From Lunularia cruciata (lineage: Eukaryota; Streptophyta; Marchantiopsida; Lunulariales; Lunulariaceae), in assembly GCA_948567375.1 (NCBI GenBank), contig OX419755.1, positions 62,383,945 to 62,447,944 on the forward strand: 64,000 nt of DNA. Reading direction: 5' to 3'. The translations under genes were made by a program, and so were the position numbers. Of this stretch, positions 8,934 through 21,066 are shown in pieces. Each line of letters begins with the position of its first letter. Position 1 is the first letter of the stretch. Under the pieces are notes generated by a model. It made no database searches and was not told the origin of the DNA. It worked only from the letters and a program-made list of their open reading frames with translations.

Positions 8934-11051
8934 TACTGCAGTCGCAACAGTTCAGATCAACCCCCATCGTGTGTCCCCAGGGATTTTCAGTCATTGGAGT
9001 CATTCAGTCATATCTCAGTGGGATTCTCAGTCAAGACAGTGTCAATTTAGAGGTAGTCCAACAGTCAGTTTTTCTCCCTCTTAAAATTGAAAGCATCTGC
9101 TTCCTTGCTGCTGAGTACTAACTTTTAAGGTAGACGTTCGGAGTTTCTGGCAACCGACTTTGGCCCGCACACTAGAGAACATCTTATTCCTTTCACGGTC
9201 TCTTTCTCTCAGTCCCCTGCGGCAAGGTTAGTGTGATGAGGAATTATAGTGTCAGCTACTCCCGCGTCGGAATTACTTCCCTCACACTATTTTGAGTTGG
9301 ATGCTGTTCTCGACTGAACATGAGATCACAATCCAACGTGCGCTTTAGACATGCGCATCTATGCAAGATAGAAAGGAAGCTAGGAAATTTTTTAATATCC
9401 CTTCCGCGGGGAGAGTACCACTGTAACCAGGGGATGATATTATGGGTACTTCGATTTGATCACACCTAAAAACCAAGCATATTACATCATCATATTGCAT
9501 TTTAAATGCTGGATGCGAGAGCGTCATATGCTAGTCAGATTTGCAGCAAGGAGAGAATGGCATCATTTCACCGAGGTGACAACCCTACTTCGCAACTTGA
9601 AAAGCCTTCATTGAAGGAATCTTCCTGCGTAGCGACACAAAAGGCGCAGGGACTGGAATTTCGAGTTGTGTCATGCGAACCAGCATTCATCAGCAAACAG
9701 ACTGGCGGCTCACCCTTAATTATGTTAGGAAGGCGTTATGGTTTCTTTCAGAAAGGAATGAACTCGTCGCTACCGGTTATGCTGATATCATAGTAAAACC
9801 ACAGATTTTGACAGACGTTTACTTGCCCGCCATGTCTGTCGCTGAGAGCTATCCCACGAAGGGAACCAACCATTTAACTTCCTACTCTTTCTGGAAACAA
9901 CCCAAATGAGCGCTTGTCCCACGATTTCCTAGAGACCGCATCTTATTTGCGGGAGGTTGCGGTTTCCTAAAAGAAATCAAATTAAATCTGAGGGGCACTT
10001 TTCTACAGGAGACATCAAGAGTCCTCGCTCTTTCTAGAAAACCTCTATGCAAACAAATACCCACCGCAGATTAGAATGGGCCTCCCAGACTTTCTACCAG
10101 TAAGGTTGTCTCTGAGTAGGACTACTGGTTTGGCGGGGGACCTTACCCTAGGAGAGCGATGGACCGATTTAACTCTTTTTCACATGCATCCCTATGAAAG
10201 GAGAAGACGCGTTGCCGGCCTTCGACTTGGCGCAAAAGATCCGAGTCCCATGGAACACTGCAATACGCTTCTGAAGTACACTTAACTAGCTAAGATATCA
10301 GGCTTAGAAAGAAGCGTGGGGAGATTTTTGTCTACCGATGAATGTCCTTATGAGTGCCTATGAATACCTTAAGAATTGTGACGTTTGCCCTACCGATGAA
10401 TGCTAACGTAGGTAAAGGAAAATACGTCATATTCACTAGAAGAAAAACGAAATAATGCAGCCGTCTTAATCGATTAGACTTCTTGACCATATATAGCAAT
10501 CAATGAGATGATGGAAAACATTATCAGAAATTTATTCAACCTGAATGAAATTGCCAGTTAAAAGTCAAGCCCCTACTCTTCAAGGTGGTTTTACTTCAAA
10601 ATACTCGACGAACACGTAAACTCAAATATTATGATGGTGAACAGTAAAATGTTGGGTTATCTTTTCATCTTGCGTCAGCTTCCACTGCAAGTTAGAATAC
10701 CTCCCTAAAATGAAAGCTGGCCGCAGATGAGGACTCATAGGAAGGGTGAGCTAGTAATAAATTGTGGCAGATTACTCAGGCAAAAGCCCTAGGTCAAGCG
10801 TTACTATGTACATTATGCTCTTCTACAAGGAAACTAGCTGTAGAGCCGAAAAATGGGAAGACTCGAGTGCCTACTTATCCAGAAACGAGGGTTGCAGAGT
10901 GATAATATACTAACCCTGTCTCCAATCTATGCCTGACCGACGGCAGGCATAGATTACTCGAATACTTGAAAATGAGGACTCCTGGCACTTACTGGGGCTA
11001 GTAGAATACAGTTTCACTAATTGGTATTTACAAGTGAAGATGGTTTCTCCT
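8934..11051. other. Intergenic region, no gene recognised
   Basis: Short ORFs occur on both strands (for example 9506-9793 and 10076-10285, plus) but none shows a family motif or credible splicing. It should hold the 3' UTRs of the two convergent genes on either side. A perfect 12-bp inverted repeat (AATCTATGCCTG at 10924-10935 with its partner at 10944-10955, 8-base loop) is the only structural feature noticed. Confidence 0.5.
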
Positions 11052-14000
11052 TCATTGCGCAGTGTGGGGGACAAGCCTTGCAAGGTCCCTGACGAAGATG
11101 TAACGAAATGTGCTGTTATAAGGAAGCCATTCTACGGCATTTGCACTAATTTTGTGAGACTTGGATGAGATAAACTTTGTTATTGCAATATGCTGCTTGT
11201 CACTTAAAAACTGGCAAACCCAGTCCAGAAGGCTAGCAGGCGCTATGGCCATTTCTCGAGCATACCACTCCAATATTCTCGGCAGGAGCACTCTGCTTCC
11301 ACTTCTGATACCAATGCTAGCTTGAAGGTACTCTCTCCGTGCTATCTCAAGCTCTTGTCGCACGTGTTTTGCACTGTAGACGCGTATCTGGTGACGTCCA
11401 CGGAAACAACACCGGCAAAAGTGAGACTCCTAACAGGCAAATTTCTGGCATGCCAGAGATACATCTCACATGGACTTCAAGAAGAAAAAGAATTCTACAT
11501 ACCGCAGGATCCGATCGGCCACCACAGCAAAGAGCAAAGCACACCAGAGGTTCTGCCTTGTCAAGGCAGTAAGCTTTCCGTTCATCCCCGGACTTAAATT
11601 TGGCTGCAGTTGTGAAGAAGGTTTGAAGCCACTGCATTTCGGCATCCCACACACAGCTCTTATCAGCTGAAATGGACGATTGCTACCCCAGCTATCCGTG
11701 CCCAAGTGTTGCCAACTTGTTGGAGGTTCTCCGGAAAAAGTTTATAAGATGTCTTTCTAAAATTGGCCTTGAGGTTAAGAAGGGAACTTATTTCGGCTCG
11801 AATCAAGAACCACTGTACACACAATCACTTGAGATGTACGTAAATGCTTTTACAAGATAGGCTATACCTGTGTTGGTCTCCGAGAGCGGCAACCAAGAAT
11901 ACACTGCTCGATCATGTGTGCATTGATTTGGTGAGGGCCAACTTTGTATGAAGCCTGCAATATGAAAAGTTAGCAGCTGACACTCAAGATATTTTAGTGC
12001 TTATTGTAACTACAAACTTCTTGATTCGATGGGGCTTTATACCTTCTGCACGAGTGACAGTCTCTTCAAGTGGCTCCGAGGGATTCCGTACGCCAAGTAA
12101 GCCTGAAAGGTCAACCATTGCTTTCCCGTCAGAAAGCGGTATGTTTATGCTACCTTAAAGTCCAGTCAACATTCCGAGTTACAAAACACGGAGAAAGACT
12201 AGTCCTGAAGAGGGGTCTACCAATGCTTCATTTTACGCTCGGCACAAAAGTTTATCCATGGCACTCGGCACTTGACTGCAAGTGGAGAAGTGAATAGCCT
12301 AAGTGTTGCAATCTTCACCCTAATGTTGATGTCTTGTTACTCTCCTTCATTCTCACACGGTATACCTCGGTTCGGAGAGAGAAAGCTAAAGAGGATGAGA
12401 GCAGGGCTGTCAACTAACACGCTTAACACGTAAGCTCTCTGGCCTCACATTCGATTCGAGTTATATACAACTTAGCAATTGAACCGTCCAGCTAGATGCG
12501 CTCTATATATGGACAGCGAAAGACAGTATATCAAGACCAGTATTTCTACTTCGTACAAAAGCTGGAAGGGGCTGTTATTCCGAGTAATAGAACGCAGTAT
12601 TAGACAACATCGTTTATCGTGGAGGTTCTGTAAGGGAACATCAGGACAGGAAAGACGAGAGCCTCGGCCTCGACTGGAGTGACTGATTTTGAAATAGAGG
12701 CCAGTCACAGTCATGGCCTCAATAGCGCAACGCGGGAAGTTGTTGGTCATGACAAGATAAGAGGATAAACGACATTGGTGAGGGTTGTGTACATACAGTA
12801 CGGTACACTCCGCCGCTTACGAGAGATGAGAAGAGATAAAACTTCCAAACACAGCAGCACAACCACGGCTTGAGATCTGGCCCTCATGCCTACAGCAATC
12901 AAAGCCAGGTTCAAACTTCTCAAGGGGCTATACCAAAACCAGGGATAACAGGTGATCATGGCTTGTTCTCCTGGTAAGTCAACGTACTTCTATGACCTCT
13001 TATCACAACAGTCAGGTCTTGAGGTAATGGGCTTACATGCATCATCAGAGCGTTGTAGACGTTGATCCAGAATGCCGTTTTCTCCTCGTGCTTCATCAAA
13101 CTCGGGTCGACTTTCTCCAGTTGCTCCACCATAGAACTACCAAAAGTTCAGTGAAATCCACCAAAGTCAGATTTAATAATCCTCCCAGAGTGAATGCATT
13201 CGAAAGCTGGAAACATTGTCGCAAACTATACTCACCGAAAGTTTCTCAATGCTCTCGCGGCATACGTCAGGCGATCTTTGTCAACGCATATCCAGGGGAC
13301 CTCAACTGCAGAGTTGTAAGCTCCAACTACGTCTCCCTTCCGATCCTTCAACTGGAAGGGATCTATAAGAAATGGACCTTCGGAAGTAGTGTCACCTCCG
13401 CCCCATCTAGGACTACCCCAGCTATCAGTCGAGGAGGACGTCGTTGTCATCGAAGATGCAGACGAGGAGGATGAGCAAGAAGAGGGTGAAATTGGGGCTG
13501 AGCTCGCTGAGAGAGGTGGATCCGCGAGCTTGCAATAGATTGCTGCCATGCACCTCACCAACTCCTCTGAAAGCCTGTTTGGGGTCCCAGGATATAAACT
13601 TGAGTATTTCCCGCTTTCTGATGCTGGCGCCGAGTGAGGTCCGGATGTAAGAAGAGCCAACTGTGTTGACTGAGGTGATCCTAGAAATGCCTCCTGAACG
13701 TTTCAGACGCCCGACTGTCAGCTTACTAGTGTCACTGCAGAGCTGGACCTTCGTCGGTCCTTCCATACAGTAGGTACGGAAGAGAAAAGAAATATGATCA
13801 TACAAAGTGAGCCGTCCAATATGCTTACCAACCAGACAAGGACACAACGGAAGAGACGCTCTAAGATAACTAGCAGTAGAAGGATTCACCTTCTTGGAAC
13901 TTTCTCGAGAGGTTGTGGCCACTTGAGCTTCTGTTTTGCATTCTCCGGTCACCGAGGTATTGGCTTCCTGTAACTGAGCAGCAGGGGGAGAAATTTGAGA

Positions 14001-17000
14001 TCCAGACTTGCCACATAGTTCGCCGCATTATTGGAAAGATAATTAAGCCTTCTACTTTCGTCCTAGTCAAAGGAAACACGGGTTACATGCACTACGCATA
14101 AGATCTTGCGTCCTGAAGAAAGGAGTCATACCACCAAAACTGTGGAGGTTGATGGAAGCTGCTGAGATGTCTCCTGTGCCGAACTTCCATCAATGCAATT
14201 GAAAGCTCCTCCAAGCAGAGAAACGTGTCTGGATTTGGTGTGGAAACCGGCCGCGACTTCTTGCTGTGTGTCGTTGACGCCAGATGTGGATGAGCCATTG
14301 CGGCGATGTGAAGATGTTAAGGCTGCGCTTTTACGCTTCAAAGATATTTTGGAAAATAAACGTTGTTGCGCAGGGGGGCTGATTTCTGTTGGTGTAGACA
14401 AACCGGACAAATTAGGGACATTGTGTACAGACGAGACTGACGACAATGTAGGCGATGTGCAGATCTGTTGATCAAGGACCTTTCTGTAAAGAGATAGAAC
14501 GTGGTGCTCCAAAGTTGCCACTTCAGTTTCAAGGTTTGCAATTTCGGTGATCAGCTCCTTCGCCTGCAACCAGCCGGTTCATTGGTTAGATGACTCCTAC
14601 GACACCCCCACGTAAGGATTTACCGGCATATTACTGTAAATCGTAGATTATGCTACCTTCGGAGAGAAGGTAGAAGCAGGAATGTCTGCAGGTAGGGGAG
14701 TCGAAACTCTTTTATTGCTCGGACCTTGCCCCAAAGCTCTCTCTAGTCCTTGCCGTACAGCTTTCTCTGTCTTCAGCTGGGTTTGTAAGTGTGCCACCTG
14801 CACACGTCCACAGAGTTCCCAGTCAATAATCAATTCGCTGTAAGGGTGGGCTTAAACTGACGGTCAAGCACGATGCTCAGAAACATTCGCTTACGTCTTC
14901 TTCCAGAGCCACGCGACGGTCGTAAAGAGCTCGTTTCTTTTTGTCTCCATTGTTCTTCTTCATCATCTTCCATTTCCAGCCCTGCCAATTCTTTACGGAA
15001 AACCAATTGGTGTCATCAAAACGCACAATGAGAACACTCAGTTCATTGGACCAATCATTTCGAGGCCACTGGCCCAGAAAGCCATAGCTGTGTTGGGTGA
15101 GGAACGTGGTAAAATTCCACGAAGCTTGACAAAATAAATGCTCCACTCCATACCTCCTTCAAGTGCTGAAATGCGCCGGGGGACAAATCCAATGGTGCTG
15201 CGGTAGCCGATGCCTCGGCAGGAGCACTGTATACATGGAGGCACGACGTTAGTCCTCTCCCTCTCTACCTCTCTACTAGCCATTTCTCAACGACCAAACA
15301 TCACACCCACAGTTCAAACGCATTCAAGGGCATGTGGGAAGGTGGGGGCGCTACGAAAACCAAGGCGGTACAACGCTTACATATGTAAACTAGCTAAGGA
15401 GTCTTTTAACTTGAACATTCTATCACTTCCCACGATCCAGGTCCCAGCTCTTGAGCAGTACGACGACAATCGCTGTGTTCAGCTCTCAATCCGGTTCGAC
15501 CGTCCTTGTAGCCTCGGAGGCAGGGACCGGAAAGGCTAACATGGTGCAACGAGCGCGCTGGGGAGGAGAAGAAAAGATGAACGAGTGCAAGGAATGTCCA
15601 ATACGGGGATCTCCGGACGCAGATCTATGTATACAGAGAGTCACCCGCTACACTCCCTTAGAGCTACATCACGTTGTTCGAGTGACTGCCGTACACAATG
15701 TACAGCTAAGATTGTACACCAACGAAAATGACATGAGTGGTTAGTAGCAGCAAGGGTGTACGAAGACAGACACGCCACTATCAGGTCATAGCTGTGTGGA
15801 GTACGCGCTCGTGAAATGCATCAGTGACTCACCTGCCCCGTCCCGCACGACGTTTCTCTCGTAAACACGAGTAAGAAGTTGGGGGACCATGGCCACGAAC
15901 CGCTTTGTTGCTCGCAATGCTCGAAGGAATTATTAAGACAAAAGCTTATGCCTACTGCTAAGCAAGCTCATCAAACAGATCCAACGGAATGTGATTTTTG
16001 GTCCGTGAGAACAATAAGCTGCTGAGGAGCACATCGCAAGCTGGGCCCAGGGATCGTTCCGCCCAATGTACCGAACGATCCCTGGCCCCAATGACAAAAG
16101 GGCGGAGCACAAGAATGACATTTTCCACAATTTCCTCCGCAAGTTCAAGCAACCTGGTAGTAGGGACGGACGGACCTCATAGATCGGCAGTGGCCTCGCG
16201 GAAGACTACTGGGAGGATCGGCGACCAGGAGGTTGGGAATTGGGAATATAACAGACGTGCCCCCTGGCATTAAATCATCCTGAGTGCTGGTACTAAATGA
16301 AGCCATCTTCATGAGCATCATTTCCAGCTCGCTCTCGGCTCAACGAGAGGAGTCACCTGCGCATTTCAAGCCACGCCAAGCTTTCGTCAACACCGGTCCA
16401 CCGCATGACATTTCTTATCTTGAGTCCTAAATCCATCATGTTCAAGCTCCACAAGACGCCGGTGGCAAGTAAATGGGCACAATCAAGCAAGCTGAAAAAT
16501 CTGGTAAAGGACTCGCCTTGGCGTTCCGTAACCTCGGCACTACTTCACGTCACCTTCCGACGGGCGTCAAAACTAAAGAAAACTGAAGGTTATTTCCGTC
16601 AGGAGAAATCAGAGCACCAACACGCGAGACTAGTCGATGTAAAACTGTCGTCGCCAATTGTTCCGTTGAATGCCAATTAAGCCCTGTGACTTCGCCAGTC
16701 CCCGCCTAGCTTCGTCGGTCTCGACTCCGCCACTGACAGACGAACTCCAAGTTTTTCCCTGAAACCATGCCTGATGAAGTACATTGTCATATAGAGAAAC
16801 TCCACCCTAGTACGTTGCATTCCTGCTCATGTATCTGTTTCCTCGACTGCCCTTTGTACCCATCATCTCCTTTCATAGCTCCGCAGCCTCTTCACTCAGT
16901 GCGTTAACCAAGTCATCTATATCATGTACTCGTGTTTAGAAGATCAGCAACCAATGTGAAACCTTCGCTTCGTCCGTCTTTTCCGAGAAACCAGCTCAAT

Positions 17001-17708
17001 CGGAAGGAAGCTCTGGGCCAGCTCGAGCTCGGAGGCATAGAGGGAAGTGCTGTCGCCACTGAGCTGCCGTTACCTGCTGCTCCCACCCAAACCCATCCTC
17101 TTCCACCTTCCACATTTCCTATCTGGCTCGACAAGCAAAGGGCGACTATGAGAGGAAGAGATATTTGGTCTCCACTGGACTTCACTCACCTTTTGGATTG
17201 CAACGCAGAAAAGCTGCTGCGCGGGAGAACAGATGAAGACCAGTCAGTGGTAGAGTAGTAGTAAGTAGTACTGTAAGGCACGAGAAGACTGGAAAGGAAG
17301 AGAAGTCGAAGAAGAAGGGTGTCCAAAGACACACATAATTAAGGCGGTCCAGTAAACCCCAGCTTTAACTCCCCATTCCTCACTTCGCTGCTACGTGCCA
17401 ACCTGCCTTAATTTCCCGACAATGTACACAGTTAATTTAGCCGGAAACTTGCATGACGATCATAATTCTTGCTTACCCGGCGCTAATCCGTTGTTCTTCT
17501 CCAAGCTCGTAACGCATGTTCGCAGGAATACTACATCATCACGCGTTATACAGTATACATAGATCTTTCTTGCTTCCATATCACAGTACGTACAACAACC
17601 ATACCTGCTAAGACGACGACGACGACGACGACTCCGCTTTACCTGCCTTTGACACAGACGGTCGAATTTTTCGCTTTTCCTTACGTCGACAGGCGCACGA
17701 GATCCCAT
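11052..17708 (-). CDS. MIP1-type leucine-zipper and DUF547 domain protein
   Basis: Eleven minus-strand exons join in frame: 17708-17643, 14981-14895, 14797-14657, 14563-14132, 13967-13890, 13693-13236, 13136-13037, 12102-12043, 11954-11868, 11631-11503 and 11387-11052, about 657 residues. An N-terminal coiled coil (DRRVALEED then VAHLQTQLKTEKAVRQGLER, and ITEIANLETEVATLEHHVL) is the Lzipper-MIP1 region. A serine-rich linker follows, then DUF547: NRLSEELVRCMAAIYCKLAD, VEVPWICVDKDRL, FWINVYNALMMH, AYLAYGIPRSHLKR, INAHMIEQCILGCRSRRP, FALCCGGRSDPA and REYLQASIGI. Plant relatives include ternary-complex factor MIP1, which has been linked to MADS-domain proteins; molecular function is otherwise poorly known. 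All splice sites are GT-AG with matching phases. The first exon is the least certain because it is joined across a 2.66-kb intron. Confidence 0.9.
14982..17642 (-). other. Large first intron of the DUF547 gene
   Basis: No further family-like exon was found in these 2.66 kb. The donor side carries a (GAC)n microsatellite on the plus strand (about 17610-17631) within a few bases of the splice site. A 17-bp near-perfect inverted repeat (GGGCCCAGGGATCGTTC at 16043-16059, partner 16073-16089) lies within it. Undetected small exons or an alternative first exon remain possible, for instance around the minus-strand ORF at 16922-17185. Confidence 0.45.
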
Positions 17709-20700
17709 GGATCTCGCCTACACTATTCAGGTGGAAACATACTTTTCTGCCGAGTCAAACGGCGCAATTACATTGATTTCTTCATGAAGAAAGCAAGTCA
17801 AACTTAGTTGCGTGGATAAGAAGAGGCAACTTGATCTGTCAAATTTATCCACATTTACCAGTATGATCAAGCTTTGCAATTTTAGTCGTTGTTTATCTGT
17901 ATTGGCAAAATTCCTTCACTCTGGACTTGGAGAGTCGGCAACTGAGTGGCAAAAAAGGATTGCGTAAGGTCCATAGAAGTGCTCGCACACAAGGATATCT
18001 TATCTATGTCTTATGTTAAAATTGTTATTTGATCGATTGATGATTGATTGATTGTTGCTGGAAACTTGGATTTAAGTGTAGAATATAAATCACTGTTCGC
18101 AGCAAGATACATTTGTTGTTTCTAACCTTAGTAAGCATAGCTTAATATAAACATCGAGTACATATTTCAAAATGGCGTGATCGGTACAATCAACGTTTAT
18201 TGCCCATCCAATTTTGTGTCCGAGGTAGGAAGTGGTAGTCTTAACACTAGTTCTCTCTCACAAAACGTAATGTTAAACAATTTAGGGCCTTCAGCAAAGC
18301 TTGAGAGAGTAAGTGCATATTTTCATGTTAGTTCTTGTAATTAATTACCTCAATACAAGCACTTTGTTTATACATTACTTCATACACAACCTTTAAAGTT
18401 TAAACCTTTGAAGTTTAAAGTAGCAAGCTATCTAATGTGCCAACGTTGATAGATTTATTGGTGTGTTATAAACGCATGTAAGCAAGATCCAATAAATCTT
18501 GATAAATCTTACTTACCTATATAAAGGCTTTTTCATTTTCAATAGGCACATTTCAAAATGATAACTAGACTCAATTTTAGTACTAATCAACTACCTGAAA
18601 AATTATAAACCTCAACTAAGTTGTCTATCTCTACTCTCATATACTAGAAGTTTGCATCCTATAAACAATTCAACTTTATACTGGCATACTTTATTTTTAG
18701 TTCTTATATTGAATGTAACTTGTTAGAGATTATTGAGAGAAGATAGTTGGAATGACTATGTTTTTTTTACCTGCATTGGAGAGAAGTATGATAATTTTAA
18801 TTTTTCTCTTATCCTTTATAGCTTTCTTAAGTATGATCATATTACAATGAAAATATAAAAGAAAAATTTCTGTGAACAAATTTTATCTCCATGCTTCATT
18901 ACATGGAGTGATTGTGGTCACTCCATGGTCACTCCTATTCACTTTCATTTGCTACTTTTGTGTCTTATTGTTTGTGACTATGAAAAGAAAAATCAATGAG
19001 TACATGAAAAGAACACACTCTAGAAAATGAGTAACAAGAGTAGATATATTGAATAAAAGGTATCTCAAGAGAAGAAAATTAATATTGGGAGTAATGCTTC
19101 ACTTTAAAAAAAATTTGAAGTGAATGTCTTCTTAATCCACCGTGATTGTATGGTCTGTTATAAGAAACAACGATGATAGAAGTACCACTTTTGTTTCAAT
19201 AAGAGTCTTGACTGAAACTTGAATCCAAGCTCAACTTTTTGCTTACAGGTCCAATGACAATGACAAGAGCAAAAAGAAAATTAAAGGTATCATTTCTTTG
19301 ATTTCTCTCAAGACTTATACTTGTAATAGGCTGCAAAGTTCAGTCCTTTTTATTCAGCTATTGGAGTTTTGTCTTTCTAAGCGGTGATATAGGTGAGTAA
19401 TGGATTAGGTGCATTTAAAACTTATTGCAATGGCATAGTCTGTAAGAAAAAAAGATATATACTTTTGTATTTATCTACAATGTTATACAAAATTAATAAC
19501 ACTATCTACAAAAAGAATTCAAGGACTTCACATTTAGCTTTAGTGTGAAATTTTATCAAGAAAAATGAAAATAAGAAGCAATATTCTAAGATGAATATTC
19601 TTCAAGTGATTGGTTTAAAAACTTTCATGTGATCAACAAAAAATAGTGAAGAATATTTTCAACGACGATCCAAATTTTTTTCATCAATACTGACCAAGAT
19701 CCTTCCACATCTTTTAGAAAATCAATAATAGTTATTTTGATGAGTCTTTGTTTTCGACTTTGTATTTTCTATCTATAAAAAGCATGAAATACTTTATTAA
19801 TCTTCTTAAACTTACTTCATAGGGCCAAAAGGCACAATGAAATACCCCAAAGGACAAGATACATGCAATGCAAGTGCACCAAAAATCACCATAAAAAATG
19901 AGCCAAAGACTCTACAAAAAGAGACATAATCATAAAGAACTAAGCACGAAGGATAGAAACCACTCTCTAAAATGATGATAAGGTGCAAGGTGAGCAAAGT
20001 AGAAACCTATAATTGTCCTATGTGATAGAGATCCTCCAAGGGTATGTCTGGCAACTATGAGAGGAGAACCATGGATGGAATAGGAACATTCACTATGGAT
20101 GTTCACTGATCAAGATTCAAAGCTTGTGATCTTTGTAGGGTGACATAGACCCTCTGCCAACAATAAGAAGTAAGCATAGTGGGTGAGAAAGTTATCTCTT
20201 GGAGGAGGCCATCAAACTTTGATGATGAAGGTGGCAAAGAATCGCTATTGCTAGGGGGATGAAGGTTGCCAAGGCAAGATGTGAGGTATAATGATGACAA
20301 TCTTTCACTCTAGTGACAATGATCACTGTAGTTCTTGTTTGGATATTAGTTTGTGCTAAATACTTGGGTGTGAGTGAAATTGCAACCATCACATCATACA
20401 ATGTTAGTCGTCCATTTCAAAAGATGACAAAATCTATCCACTCCTTCCAATGAGGCTGTTCGGGAAGACTATCGAAGACTATCCATCTGAACATGTGAAC
20501 AAGTAGAGATTAGAATACCCTATTTCGTATCGTTAAGTAGGCTAGATCACATCACCTGATCAGAGTACGTTAACGATAACTACTACAAGATTCCATCTAA
20601 AGTCGGAGGGGAGACATGGACACTTAATTCACCACTATCGGTCAGGCTTTGTCAGGTGTAGAGCTGGCAAATTATGTTAGCATTAGCTCATACTGGCAAT

Positions 20701-20733
20701 ACACCACTGCAAACAATAAGTAGAAGAGTACTG
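17709..20733. other. AT-rich intergenic DNA without recognised genes
   Basis: This stretch includes the DUF547 upstream region and then drops sharply in GC content from about 17.8 kb. Only short ORFs occur and none shows known domains. No LTR, TIR or tandem array was noticed. Confidence 0.5.
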
Positions 20734-21066
20734 TAGGTCGAATTCAAGAGAGCTCGAACGCAGCCTTTTCATGTCAGTTACGTAATGCTACTAGAATGGG
20801 GCAAAGTAACAGGTAGAATCATCCGTACTCAATTTGATCCATTGTCCCGTTTCATCGAAGCAGAGAATCTGCAGACACTCTGCAGTCCCGGGACGTGGAT
20901 ATCAGACCTAGAGTCAATTAAATTCTTTCCAAATGTAGCGGGGGAGATGTTCCGTTCTGACCGCGACAACGTTATTTTAAGCGACCAAATTCACTTCGCT
21001 CAGGTATTGTCCTTTAATAATCACATTCGCGCAGCCTATGCGATAATCCAAAAGATATTGAACTAG
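20734..21066 (+). CDS. Orphan ORF, unknown protein fragment
   Basis: The frame is open from 20734, just after a TAG, to TAG at 21064-21066; the first ATG is at 20785, giving 93 residues. The protein reads like genuine globular sequence with mixed hydrophobic and charged positions (segments HVSYVMLLEWGKVTGR, FIEAENLQTLC, FFPNVAGEMFRSDRDN). The local base composition is less AT-rich than the flanks. I recognise no family. It could be the last exon of an unannotated gene, a remnant of a mobile or viral-like element, or chance. Confidence 0.3.

Noticed and set aside
12472-12959. Minus-strand ORFs considered as a missing DUF547 exon
   Set aside because: One reading loosely resembled YGIP-type DUF547 sequence, but the true exon (AYLAYGIPRSHLKR) was found at 12102-12043 with perfect splice sites and phase.
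13444-13650. Plus-strand ORF opposite the DUF547 exon
   Set aside because: It is antisense to a strongly conserved exon (13693-13236) and has no family features.
16043-16089. Inverted repeat as a transposon end pair
   Set aside because: The 17-bp arms are only 13 bases apart, with no room for an element; kept as a minor note under the intron.
15038-16273. Several ORFs in the DUF547 first intron on both strands
   Set aside because: No domain, no consistent splice phase with neighbouring exons, and heavy overlap between frames.
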